Shown: positions 1 through 6,056 of the stretch, piece by piece
How positions within the stretch are numbered: position 1 is the stretch's first letter
How the letters are laid out: each line of letters starts with the position of its first letter
From: Panacagrimonas sp052387335
GTDB lineage: Bacteria; Pseudomonadota; Gammaproteobacteria; Nevskiales; Nevskiaceae
Direction of reading: 5' to 3'
Assembly (NCBI GenBank): GCA_052387335.1
Contig: JBQTJH010000264.1
Location: 1-7,951 of the forward strand
DNA: 7,951 nt
Translations under genes and position numbers: made by a program
Notes under the pieces: generated by a model
Databases searched by the model: none
Seen by the model: the letters and a program-made list of their open reading frames with translations, nothing else
Told to the model about the DNA's origin: nothing

Positions 1-2
1 GC

Positions 3-87
3 CTGTTTTGCCCCATCGCTGCGTCCATCGTCGCTCAATTACATCAAGTACAAATCACGCCTCCATACATGCGCTGGGGCAAAACAG
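3..87. repeat. 13-bp perfect inverted repeat, arms 3-15 and 75-87
   Basis: CTGTTTTGCCCCA at 3-15 is the exact reverse complement of TGGGGCAAAACAG at 75-87. Three more pairs (17-19 with 71-73) follow after one mismatch. The spacer between the 13-bp arms is 59 bases. In minus-strand RNA this could form a long stem with a large loop. It is not a standard terminator, because no T-run follows the distal arm within the window. It could be a leader structure, or less likely the ends of a very small mobile element. Confidence 0.7.
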
Positions 88-102
88 ACTCGGCCGCAGC
101 GA
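16..102. repeat. 8-bp inverted repeat interleaved with the 13-bp repeat
   Basis: TCGCTGCG at 16-23 is the exact reverse complement of CGCAGCGA at 95-102. The first arm directly abuts the 3-15 arm of the longer repeat. The order of arms along the DNA is B (3-15), A (16-23), B' (75-87), A' (95-102), so the two pairings cross. They would form either a pseudoknot or two competing structures in RNA. An 8-bp match over this distance could also be chance. Confidence 0.5.
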
Positions 103-175
103 CCAAATGATGGTTAACAGGCCCTAGGGTTTTACAGGCGCCGACGGCGATGTGCGAACGCCGGGAGCGGCGGAC

Positions 176-215
176 AAAAAACGCCGCGCATTATGCCCTT
201 CGTGGGTGCGCAACG
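176..215 (-). terminator. Intrinsic terminator of the M23 peptidase gene
   Basis: On the minus strand CGTTGCGCA (215-207) pairs with TGCGCGGCG (190-182): nine pairs, of which two are G-U in RNA. Six T residues follow directly (181-176). The 16-base loop contains a further CCC/GGG pairing. It lies about 40 bases after the peptidase stop codon. Stem, adjacent U-run and position all fit a rho-independent terminator, which suggests the gene beyond the left edge has its own promoter. Confidence 0.65.
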
Positions 216-256
216 CGGTCGTTCAAGTCGCGTCGGGGAAATCGATCCGGAAAAGG

Positions 257-1186
257 CTATTGCGCGGCCTTGATGTACTGCGCCGGATTGACCACGTAGC
301 CGTTGAGCAAAACTTCAAAATGCACATGCGGACCGGTGGAGCGACCACTGCTACCGACCGTTGCAATCTTCTGGCCCTTGTCCACCTTCTGCCCCGGCTT
401 GACCATCAGCCGCTGATTGTGGCCGTAGCGCGTGACATAGCCATTGCCGTGGTTGATCTCCACCAGATTGCCGTAGCCGTCACGCGGGGCGGCTTCAGTG
501 ACGATGCCGGCGGCCACCGCCAGCACGGCAGAGCCGGGCTGGGCAGCAAAGTCGATGCCGGAGTGCAGCACGCGGCGACCGTTAAAGGGATCGGCGCGGT
601 AGCCATACGTGGACGACACATAGCCGAGGGCCACCGGCCAACCGGAGGGCTTCAGCTCGCGCTGAAGGCGCCCGGCCATGAGGATGTCCTCGAGCACGCG
701 CATCTGGCGCTCGCGCTCCACCAGCTTCTTTTCGAACGCCTCCAGCGAACGCAGCACGGGGTCGCCGTCCAGAGGCTCAGGCGTTGCAAGCTCCGGACCG
801 CCCATGGCCGGCGACTCGCTGAAATTGAACTCCGCGGGGTCTAGCCCGGCCACTTCGGTCATGCGACTGCCGGCGGCGTCCAGACGCAGGACATGGGCCT
901 GCAGCTGGGCGACTCGCTGCGACAGCGCTCGCGTATTGCTTTCAGCCTCGGTCTTTGCGAGCGCCAGTTCTTCGCGCTGCTCGGCCACCTGGCGGGTCCA
1001 CATTTCGGCCAGGCCGTCCGGCGCGGCCAGGGATGGATTGGGCCGCAAACCCCATCCGGCGGCACCGGCGCCTACCACAAGAGCAATGATGAGCAGCGCC
1101 GCTGGGGCCCAGACGAGGGCATTGCGCAGGTTGAGGGTGAAACTCCGAGTACGGCTACGGTCCCGGCTGACGATAATGATATCCAT
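257..1186 (-). CDS. Membrane-anchored M23 (LytM-type) metallopeptidase
   Basis: This 309-residue protein is a likely periplasmic peptidoglycan endopeptidase or LytM-domain activator, held in the inner membrane. One membrane segment is visible at about 25-47, after a short basic cytoplasmic N-terminus. A coiled coil is likely at about 60-108, with a second helical stretch at 145-175. The C-terminal M23 domain (about 185-305) keeps the expected zinc and catalytic residues: His208 and Asp212 in HSGID, His256 in YGH, and His287 and His289 in HVHFE. An active peptidase is therefore plausible, unlike the degenerate EnvC or NlpD type. I chose ATG at 1186, giving MDIIIVSRDR, the usual N-terminus of this family. 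The longer frame to TTG at 1258 would overlap dciA. The stop is TAG. Its place between dciA and the presumed secA matches the Pseudomonas order. Substrate and partner cannot be read from the sequence. Confidence 0.88.
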   Translation of the reverse strand: MDIIIVSRDRSRTRSFTLNLRNALVWAPAALLIIALVVGAGAAGWGLRPNPSLAAPDGLAEMWTRQVAEQREELALAKTEAESNTRALSQRVAQLQAHVLRLDAAGSRMTEVAGLDPAEFNFSESPAMGGPELATPEPLDGDPVLRSLEAFEKKLVERERQMRVLEDILMAGRLQRELKPSGWPVALGYVSSTYGYRADPFNGRRVLHSGIDFAAQPGSAVLAVAAGIVTEAAPRDGYGNLVEINHGNGYVTRYGHNQRLMVKPGQKVDKGQKIATVGSSGRSTGPHVHFEVLLNGYVVNPAQYIKAAQ

Positions 1187-1216
1187 CGGAAATAAAACGC
1201 TCCGGGCTACATTTAA
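1187..1216. promoter_or_regulatory. Compact divergent start region between dciA and the M23 gene
   Basis: Only 30 bases lie between the two divergent start codons. Promoters for both genes must overlap this gap or lie inside the opposite gene. An AT-rich patch (ATTTAAAT at 1211-1218) is present, but I cannot assign -35/-10 pairs. On the minus strand a GGAG lies 13 bases before the M23 ATG, further than usual. Confidence 0.35.
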
Positions 1217-1534
1217 ATGAACGCGGACCCCGCGCTGCTTCACCGCCGACTGCTCCAACAGCCGGGCGACTTTGAACCTCTACTCCAGCGCGTCCGCCGG
1301 CTGCAGGCCCTGAATGGGCTGCTGCAGAGCTGGACGTCCGAACCCTGGGTGGGCGCCATCCGGGTAGCCAACCTGCGCGGCGACACGCTGGTGATCTACG
1401 CCGACAACGCCGCAGCCATGACCGCTCTGCGCTACCGCCGCGAGTCTCTGCTCGACTGGCTGAAACAGCAGGGTGTACCGGTCATCAAGCTCGACCTGCG
1501 GGTCAGACCGCCCCCGTCAGCCGCCGGAGTCTAA
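1217..1534 (+). CDS. dciA: DciA-type replicative helicase loader/operator (DUF721)
   Basis: This 105-residue protein matches the short gammaproteobacterial DciA (DUF721) pattern. A helical N-terminus contains LQRVRRLQALNGLLQSW (about 23-39). It is followed by the KH-like core with ANLRGDTLVIYADN (51-64) and a final strand KLDLRVRP (91-98). DciA interacts with the replicative helicase DnaB and is thought to serve in helicase loading in bacteria lacking DnaC or DnaI. The start is firm: an in-frame TAA at 1214-1216 directly precedes the ATG. No clear Shine-Dalgarno sequence is seen. Only 30 bases separate its start from that of the divergent M23 gene, and it converges on lpxC. Recognition rests on the core motif and synteny, since the family is poorly conserved. 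Confidence 0.82.
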   Translation: MNADPALLHRRLLQQPGDFEPLLQRVRRLQALNGLLQSWTSEPWVGAIRVANLRGDTLVIYADNAAAMTALRYRRESLLDWLKQQGVPVIKLDLRVRPPPSAAGV

Positions 1535-1559
1535 GCGTCGGCCTTAAACCGGTGCAAGC

Positions 1560-1593
1560 AAAAAGCTGGCCGGGGCGACACGGTATCCGGGCC
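1560..1593 (-). terminator. Possible terminator of lpxC
   Basis: On the minus strand GGCC (1593-1590) pairs with GGCC (1571-1568). Two more G-C pairs are possible after a bulge. After three bases a run of five T residues follows (1564-1560). It lies about 25 bases after the lpxC stop, in the gap shared with the convergent dciA. The stem is short and imperfect, so this is only a candidate. No comparable site for dciA was seen on the plus strand. Confidence 0.3.
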
Positions 1594-1618
1594 GTCGGGC
1601 AAGTCCGACCGCGGAAGA

Positions 1619-2536
1619 TCAGGCGCCAGCCAGCGCGCCGCGAACATAGGCGATCGGGGCTGGGCGCTGGGCATCCTCGAAGGTCACCTTTTCCCAAGCC
1701 GCCGGATCCGCCAGCAGGGCGCGCAACAATTTGTTGTTGAGCGCATGACCGGATTTGTGCGCGGTATACGCGCCGATGATGCTGTGACCGATCAGGTACA
1801 GATCGCCGATGGCGTCCAGAATCTTGTGCCGCACGAGTTCGTCCTCGTAGCGCAGCCCGTCCTGGTTGACGATGCGAAATTCATCCAGGGCCACCACGTT
1901 GTCCAGACTGGCGCCGAGGCCGAGGTTGTTGGCGCGCAGCTGATCGAGCTCGCGCATGAACCCAAAGGTGCGGGCACGCGCCACTTCCTGCACGTACGAG
2001 GTGGAAGAGAAATCCACCACCGCCGACTGCACACCGGACTTGAAGACCGGATGCTTGAACTCGACGCTGAAGCTGAGGCGGTAACCGTCGTAAGGCTCAA
2101 AGCGCGCGAACTTGTCGCCGTCCTGCACCTGCACGGGTTGCTTGATGCGGACGAAACGCTTGGGCGCGTCCTGCTCGTGAATGCCGGCGGACTGGATCAG
2201 GAATACGAAGGGGCTGGAGCTGCCGTCCATGATCGGCGTCTCCGCTGCGGACAGCTCGACGATGCAGTTGTCGATGCCCAGCCCTGCCAACGCCGACATC
2301 AGATGCTCGACCGTACCGACCTTGGCGCCGTCCTTGACCAAGTTGCTGGACAGCATGGTCTCGCGCACCAGTTCTGCATCAGCGGGGATTTCCACCGGTG
2401 GCGACAGGTCTACGCGGCGAAACAGGATGCCGGTGTCGGGCCCGGCCGGCAGCAAGGACATGAAGACGCGACTGCCGGAATGCAGGCCGATACCTGCCGC
2501 GCGGACCGCCTGCTTGAGAGTGCGCTGTCTGACCAT
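1619..2536 (-). CDS. lpxC: UDP-3-O-acyl-N-acetylglucosamine deacetylase
   Basis: LpxC is a zinc enzyme of the cytoplasm that removes the acetyl group from UDP-3-O-acyl-GlcNAc, the first committed step of lipid A synthesis. At 305 residues it has the same length as the E. coli enzyme and aligns with it from the first residue (MVRQRTLKQ). The active-site set is complete: Glu77-His78 in GTVEHL, His237 and Asp241 in RHKILDAIGD, and His264 in KSGHALNNK. The GLGIDN and PIMDGS motifs are present. ATG at 2536 is chosen by alignment with E. coli. An in-frame TTG at 2563 is possible but unsupported, and no strong ribosome binding site precedes either. It follows ftsZ after 111 bases with two hairpins, so its expression may be set partly apart from division genes. 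The final few residues differ from E. coli, as is usual. Confidence 0.97.
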   Translation of the reverse strand: MVRQRTLKQAVRAAGIGLHSGSRVFMSLLPAGPDTGILFRRVDLSPPVEIPADAELVRETMLSSNLVKDGAKVGTVEHLMSALAGLGIDNCIVELSAAETPIMDGSSSPFVFLIQSAGIHEQDAPKRFVRIKQPVQVQDGDKFARFEPYDGYRLSFSVEFKHPVFKSGVQSAVVDFSSTSYVQEVARARTFGFMRELDQLRANNLGLGASLDNVVALDEFRIVNQDGLRYEDELVRHKILDAIGDLYLIGHSIIGAYTAHKSGHALNNKLLRALLADPAAWEKVTFEDAQRPAPIAYVRGALAGA

Positions 2537-2562
2537 TTTCTGGAGCGATAACCCAATGAACA

Positions 2563-2584
2563 ACGGGAGCCATCAGGCTCCCGT
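2563..2584 (-). other. Perfect 8-bp hairpin upstream of lpxC
   Basis: ACGGGAGC (2563-2570) and GCTCCCGT (2577-2584) are exact reverse complements around a six-base loop. The hairpin ends 26 bases before the lpxC ATG. On the minus strand TTGTTC follows, a poor U-run, so it may be a weak terminator or attenuator, or a leader stem that influences lpxC translation or RNA processing. Confidence 0.5.
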
Positions 2585-2594
2585 CCGACACTGG

Positions 2595-2603
2595 ATCTTA
2601 GCA
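2595..2603 (-). promoter_or_regulatory. Possible extended -10 element for lpxC
   Basis: The minus strand reads TGC TAAGAT between the two hairpins of the ftsZ-lpxC gap. This resembles an extended -10 (TGn followed by a 4-of-6 match to TATAAT). No good -35 is present at the expected distance. If used, the transcript would start just before the second hairpin and carry it in its leader. This is a weak call. Confidence 0.25.
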
Positions 2604-2635
2604 GGGGTTCCGGCCTTTCCCGAGGCTGGAACCCC
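2604..2635 (-). other. Strong hairpin just after ftsZ
   Basis: GGGGTTCC (2604-2611) pairs with GGAACCCC (2628-2635). Inward, four of five further positions pair, with one mismatch in minus-strand RNA, around a loop of about six bases. It begins 12 bases after the ftsZ stop. No T-run follows on the minus strand, so a classic intrinsic terminator is not supported. It may protect the ftsZ 3' end or act in attenuation before lpxC. Confidence 0.5.
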
Positions 2636-2647
2636 CGTCGACCGAAC

Positions 2648-3850
2648 TCAGTCGGCCTGCTGACGCAGGAAGGTCGGGATGTTCAACACGCTTTCATCCA
2701 GCGAGTTGAGCCACGCCGGGGCACCGCCGCTGGCCACCTTTTTTTGCCGCTCGTAGGCCGGGGTTTCGTAGTTGACCTGCTTGGTCGGCTGCAGCAACGG
2801 CGGGATGCTGGGCTCCAGGCGCGGCGCACTGATCGACACCACCTTCTGCGGCTGCGCCGCCGCAGCGACATGCTTGGACCCCAGACCGGTCGCCACCACC
2901 GTCACGCGCAGGTCTTCACCCAGCGACTCATCGATGGTGATGCCGAACTTCATGTCGACTTCGGCGTTGCCGATTTCGCCCACACGCTCCATCACCAGGG
3001 TCAGCTCCTTCTTCTTGAGCGAACCGCTGTGCGCGAGCGTCACCAGGATGCCCTTGGCGTCGTGCAACTCGATGTCGTCGATCAGCGGACAGGCCAGGGC
3101 TGATTCCACCGCCTCGATGGCGCGGTTCTCACCCTTGCCAACGCCGATGCCCATCATCGCCATGCCGCGATTCGACATCACCGTGCGCACGTCGGCGAAG
3201 TCCACGCTGATCTCGCCCGGGCTGGTGATGATGCCGCTGATGCCCTGCACCGCGTTCTTCAGGACTTCGTCGGCTTTCTTGTGGCACTCGACCACGGTCA
3301 TGTCTTCCGGCAGCACCAGCTGCAGTTTTTCGTTCGGAATCACGATCAGCGAATCCACCAGATTGCGCAGCTCTTGCAGACCGCGCTCGGCGACCGCGCG
3401 ACGCTTGGGCGGTTCGAAGGCGTAGGGCTTGGTCACGACCGCGACGGTCAGCACGCCCAGCTCCTTGGCAATCTCCGCGATCACCGGCGCGGCACCCGTA
3501 CCGGTGCCGCCGCCCATGCCGGCGCAGATGAACAGCAGGTCGGTGCCCTCGATCATTTCGCGGATCAGGTCCTTGGACTCCGCAGCCGCTTCACGGCCAC
3601 GGGCCGGATCGCTGCCTGCGCCCAGGCCACGCGAGGAACGCGGACCCAGCTGCAGGATATTGGTGGTCTTGCAGCGTTCGAGGTGCTTGCGATCAGTATT
3701 GGCGGCAATCAACTCCACCCCCTCGATCTGCGCGGCCACCATTTCGTTGACGGAATTGCAGCCGCCGCCGCCGACACCGATCACGCGAATCACCGCATCC
3801 ATCGGCTGTCCGTCCACAATCTCGTACAGTTCGTTTGTCCGCACGTTCAT
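2648..3850 (-). CDS. ftsZ: Cell division protein FtsZ
   Basis: FtsZ is the tubulin-like GTPase that forms the cytoplasmic Z-ring. It is 400 residues long. Visible parts are the N-terminal nucleotide-binding start GVGGGGCNSV (25-34), the tubulin signature GMGGGTGTG (111-119), the synergy loop DFADVRTVM (217-225), a variable linker at about 325-385, and the conserved tail NIPTFLRQQAD (390-400), which binds FtsA and ZipA. The start is ATG at 3850, preceded by an excellent ribosome binding site. The same frame stays open upstream, but that stretch does not look coding. One oddity: the position usually held by Asn in the T7 loop (Asn207 in E. coli) is Ser215. Several other stretches, for example PPKRRAVAERG (147-157), also differ from E. 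coli. It is the only ftsZ in the window and sits in its normal place, so it is very likely the main copy. Confidence 0.98.
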   Translation of the reverse strand: MNVRTNELYEIVDGQPMDAVIRVIGVGGGGCNSVNEMVAAQIEGVELIAANTDRKHLERCKTTNILQLGPRSSRGLGAGSDPARGREAAAESKDLIREMIEGTDLLFICAGMGGGTGTGAAPVIAEIAKELGVLTVAVVTKPYAFEPPKRRAVAERGLQELRNLVDSLIVIPNEKLQLVLPEDMTVVECHKKADEVLKNAVQGISGIITSPGEISVDFADVRTVMSNRGMAMMGIGVGKGENRAIEAVESALACPLIDDIELHDAKGILVTLAHSGSLKKKELTLVMERVGEIGNAEVDMKFGITIDESLGEDLRVTVVATGLGSKHVAAAAQPQKVVSISAPRLEPSIPPLLQPTKQVNYETPAYERQKKVASGGAPAWLNSLDESVLNIPTFLRQQAD

Positions 3851-3860
3851 AATCACCTCC
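3851..3860 (-). promoter_or_regulatory. Ribosome binding site of ftsZ
   Basis: The minus strand reads GGAGGTGATT directly before the ATG, a near-complete complement to the 16S rRNA 3' end, with five bases between GGAGG and the start codon. It fixes the start at 3850 and predicts very strong translation, in line with the high need for FtsZ. Confidence 0.85.
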
Positions 3861-3938
3861 GCCCACTGAAATCGTTGAATTCGCGTAACCAGTTTGTGAC
3901 AACAGATGGTATTTGGCGACTTAGTGCAACTGTTTGGA

Positions 3939-3966
3939 AGTGTACTACTTGACAATTTAATTGCAA
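3939..3966 (-). promoter_or_regulatory. Candidate ftsZ promoter in the ftsA-ftsZ gap
   Basis: The minus strand reads TTGCAA (3966-3961), 16 bases, then TACACT (3944-3939). Each hexamer matches the sigma-70 consensus at four of six positions. It lies in a 231-base gap that is visibly richer in A and T than the neighbouring genes. The -35 side sits in an imperfect inverted repeat (TTGACAAT / ATTGCAA, 3950-3967), which could be an operator. The start of transcription would be near 3932, giving a leader of about 80 bases. Confidence 0.4.
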
Positions 3967-4052
3967 CACTTCTCACACCAAGTTTTCCGCTTTTTTTCCA
4001 CCTCTTGCCAGCAAACCTCCTGGGACCAATCTGCTTCGCCTTCAACGCGACA

Positions 4053-4066
4053 TTTTCTTGAGAAAA
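4053..4066. repeat. Small palindrome just after ftsA
   Basis: TTTTCT and AGAAAA flank a two-base centre. The centre is too short for a good RNA loop, so a protein-binding site is more likely than a terminator, if it has any function. It lies 15 bases after the ftsA stop codon. A 6-bp palindrome in an AT-rich gap can arise by chance. Confidence 0.3.
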
Positions 4067-4081
4067 CTCGCGCCCTTCGTA

Positions 4082-5314
4082 CTAAAAATTTCCCTTGAAC
4101 CAGCTGCCCACTCGTTCGGCCCAGAACGACATGCTGCGTGACTCGCCGATGGGCTGACGCACGTGGTGCTGCGAACGGGCGTAGATCAACAGGCCCACCG
4201 CAGTTGCAAACGCCGGGCTGCGCGCCACGTCACGCACGCCGGTGACTTCATGCGGCGCGCCCATGCGCGTCGGTAGTTCAAACACTTCTTCTGCCAGCTC
4301 CGGCACGCCCGGCATCATCGATGCGGCGCCGGTCAGCACCACGCCGCCGGCGATGGCGTCGTACCAGTCAGCACGATGCAGTTCCTTGCGCACGAAGCGA
4401 AACAGTTCTTCGTAACGTGGCCGGATCACCTCGGCCAGGGTCGAACGGGACAGTCTTCGCGGCGGCCCTTCGCCAACGCTCGGCACTTCGATCTCGTCGT
4501 CCTGCTGCACCATCTGCGGCAGCGCGCAGCCGTATTTCACCTTGATCTCTTCTGCCGCCTGCGTCGGCGTGCGGAACGCCACGCTGATGTCATTGGTGAC
4601 CTGCTCACCGGCGATCGGCAGCACCGCGGTATGCCGCACCGACCCGCCCTTGAACACCGCGATGTCGGAAGTGCCACCACCGATATCGACCATGCAGATA
4701 CCCAGGTCCTTCTCATCCGGCAGCAGCACCGCGCTGCTCGATGCGATGTGCTGCAGGCATAGCTTGTCGACGTGGAGGCCGCAGGACTCCACACACTTCT
4801 GCAGGTTCTGCGCCGCCGACATCGAGCCGGTGACGATGTGTACCTTGGCTTCCAGACGCACGCCGAACATGCCCTCGGGCTTGAGGATGCCCTCTTGGTT
4901 GTCGACCACAAATTCCTGCGGCAGCACGTGAATGACTTTCTGGTCCGCCGGAATCGCAATCGCACGCCCGGCTTCGATCACCTTCTCGACGTCGCGACTG
5001 GAAACCTCGCGCGAACTCACTGGTACTACACCCACCGAGTTGTGACTCTTGATGTGCGCCCCAGAAAGACCGACGAACACGCTCTGCACGCGGGCGTTGG
5101 CCATCATCTCGGCCTCCTCCACCGCACGACGGATCGACTGCACGGTGGCGTCGATGTTGATCACGACACCGCGCTTCAATCCGCGCGAGGGTTGCTGGCC
5201 CAGACCGATCACCTCGATCTGGCCGCCAGGCATCACCTCGCCAATTACGCACACGACCTTGGATGTGCCGACGTCCAATCCCATCAACAGATTGCGCGGC
5301 TCTCGTTTATTCAT
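4082..5314 (-). CDS. ftsA: Cell division protein FtsA
   Basis: FtsA is the actin-like ATPase that tethers FtsZ to the inner membrane and recruits later divisome proteins. It is 410 residues long. The order of parts is normal: phosphate-1 loop GLDVGTSKV (12-20), domain 1C at about 80-165, phosphate-2 motif DIGGGTSDIAV (210-220), adenosine motif GGVVLTGAASMMPG (323-336), and an amphipathic membrane-targeting tail SFWAERVGSWFKGNF (396-410). ATG at 5314 is chosen because GGAGG lies nine bases upstream and the start overlaps the ftsQ stop by one base (TGATG). The longer frame from 5350 adds 12 residues without support. The stop is TAG. The 77 codons after it, up to the ftsZ ATG, are open in the same frame. 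Next is ftsZ after a 231-base gap. Confidence 0.97.
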   Translation of the reverse strand: MNKREPRNLLMGLDVGTSKVVCVIGEVMPGGQIEVIGLGQQPSRGLKRGVVINIDATVQSIRRAVEEAEMMANARVQSVFVGLSGAHIKSHNSVGVVPVSSREVSSRDVEKVIEAGRAIAIPADQKVIHVLPQEFVVDNQEGILKPEGMFGVRLEAKVHIVTGSMSAAQNLQKCVESCGLHVDKLCLQHIASSSAVLLPDEKDLGICMVDIGGGTSDIAVFKGGSVRHTAVLPIAGEQVTNDISVAFRTPTQAAEEIKVKYGCALPQMVQQDDEIEVPSVGEGPPRRLSRSTLAEVIRPRYEELFRFVRKELHRADWYDAIAGGVVLTGAASMMPGVPELAEEVFELPTRMGAPHEVTGVRDVARSPAFATAVGLLIYARSQHHVRQPIGESRSMSFWAERVGSWFKGNF

Positions 5315-6042
5315 CACTTCTGACCTCCGGTTGACTCGGCCTCGCGCCAACCGACAGCGAACCCGTTGGTGTAACGCAAATCGATGTACTGCACCTGCTC
5401 CCAGCGTCCCTCCAGACTGCGCTGCGCCACCTGCGTGAGCATGGGTAAGCGCTCATCCGGCGGGTCCTGACCAAAACGCAGCTCGATGCCCGTGACCGTG
5501 CGCGCGGTCCACTCGCCGCGCACATCACGCGACAAACCGATGAGCTGCAGACCGCCTTCACTCAGAGCCGGTGACAGTCGATGCCAGGTCTGCGCCACTT
5601 CCATTTCATGTCCGGGACTGCCACCGAGCAGCGGCAGACCGGTTGGTATTTCTCCGGCGTGCGGCGTGAACGCGCGTGATTCGGTGTCGAGCACTGAATC
5701 GTCATTCCAGCGCGCATAGGGCTGGCGCTCCCACACACGCACGGAAATTGCGCCGGGCCACTGACGCTCCACGCGCACGCGCGCCACCCAGGGCAGCGCA
5801 GCCACGGCAACGCGCACCTCGTCCAGATTCACAGAGAAGAACGGCGCCGCCAGATACGGCTCTGCCGCGCCCCGTACATCCTCGGGCTGCAGGTGCTGAA
5901 ATTCGCCGCGCACTTCGAGTTGCGTCAGCGGCAAGTCTTCCGGCACCAGCGCCCACAGCAGCAACACACCGAGCAGCACGGAGCCGACGATGCTCAAGCC
6001 GGACGAAAGCTTGAAACTCGGCAGGCTGGGCAGGCTCGACAT
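5314..6042 (-). CDS. ftsQ: Cell division protein FtsQ
   Basis: FtsQ is a bitopic inner-membrane protein that links early and late divisome parts and binds FtsB and FtsL. From ATG at 6042 it is 242 residues long: a short cytoplasmic tail of about 15 residues, a membrane helix at about 16-33 (LSIVGSVLLGVLLLWALV), a POTRA domain at about 40-107 beginning PLTQLEVRG and ending SVRVWERQP, then the beta domain ending DLRYTNGFAVGWRE (221-234). Start choice: ATG at 6042 has AGGAG eight bases upstream. ATG at 6060 overlaps the ddl stop (ATGA) and would add six residues. Both are possible, and the ribosome binding site favours 6042. The cytoplasmic tail is shorter than in E. coli. Confidence 0.94.
   Translation of the reverse strand: MSSLPSLPSFKLSSGLSIVGSVLLGVLLLWALVPEDLPLTQLEVRGEFQHLQPEDVRGAAEPYLAAPFFSVNLDEVRVAVAALPWVARVRVERQWPGAISVRVWERQPYARWNDDSVLDTESRAFTPHAGEIPTGLPLLGGSPGHEMEVAQTWHRLSPALSEGGLQLIGLSRDVRGEWTARTVTGIELRFGQDPPDERLPMLTQVAQRSLEGRWEQVQYIDLRYTNGFAVGWREAESTGGQK
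5324..5328 (-). promoter_or_regulatory. Ribosome binding site of ftsA
   Basis: GGAGG on the minus strand, inside the end of ftsQ and nine bases before the ATG at 5314. It decides for this start over the upstream in-frame start at 5350. Confidence 0.75.
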
Positions 6043-6050
6043 GATCTGCA

Positions 6051-6055
6051 CTCCT
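6051..6055 (-). promoter_or_regulatory. Ribosome binding site of ftsQ
   Basis: AGGAG on the minus strand, eight bases before ATG at 6042 and just after the ddl stop. It falls inside the reading frame if the upstream ATG at 6060 is used, so it argues for 6042 as the main start. Confidence 0.7.
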
Positions 6056-6056
6056 C

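Larger units (their letters stand above)
1..175 (-). other. Gene-free region, probable leader of the next gene (secA by synteny)
   Basis: No convincing coding sequence is seen here on either strand. It lies after the terminator of the M23 peptidase gene and reaches the window edge. By the lpxC-dciA-M23-secA order known from Pseudomonas, it should hold the promoter and leader of secA on the minus strand. That is inference, as no SecA codons are visible. The region contains interleaved inverted repeats (listed separately). A small minus-strand frame starting with ATG at 28 stays open to the edge (reads MDAAMGQNR), but it does not resemble the start of SecA and has no clear ribosome binding site. 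I could not find a promoter with both a good -35 and a good -10. Confidence 0.45.

Noticed and set aside
1..28. Minus-strand ATG at 28 as the start of secA
   Set aside because: The residues MDAAMGQNR do not resemble the SecA N-terminus and there is no good ribosome binding site.
152..844. Plus-strand open frame of 230 codons opposite the M23 gene
   Set aside because: It mirrors a clear protease gene on the other strand, and its product has no recognisable features. Long antisense frames are expected at this GC content.
1745..2551. Plus-strand open frame of 268 codons opposite lpxC
   Set aside because: It covers the complete, well-recognised LpxC gene. Its product is His- and Val-rich, as expected for an antisense frame.
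2772..3952. Overlapping plus-strand open frames opposite ftsZ
   Set aside because: They lie antisense to the intact FtsZ gene and do not resemble any protein.
3851..4045. 65-residue N-terminal extension of FtsZ
   Set aside because: The ATG at 3850 has a near-perfect ribosome binding site and gives the normal FtsZ N-terminus. The extension is basic and AT-rich and looks non-coding.
257..4084. Genome-wide reassignment of TAG to an amino acid
   Set aside because: ftsA and the M23 gene both end in TAG exactly where their families normally end, so TAG works as a stop in this genome.
5315..5350. 12-residue N-terminal extension of FtsA
   Set aside because: It overlaps the end of FtsQ, and the internal ATG at 5314 has GGAGG at good distance and the standard FtsA N-terminus.
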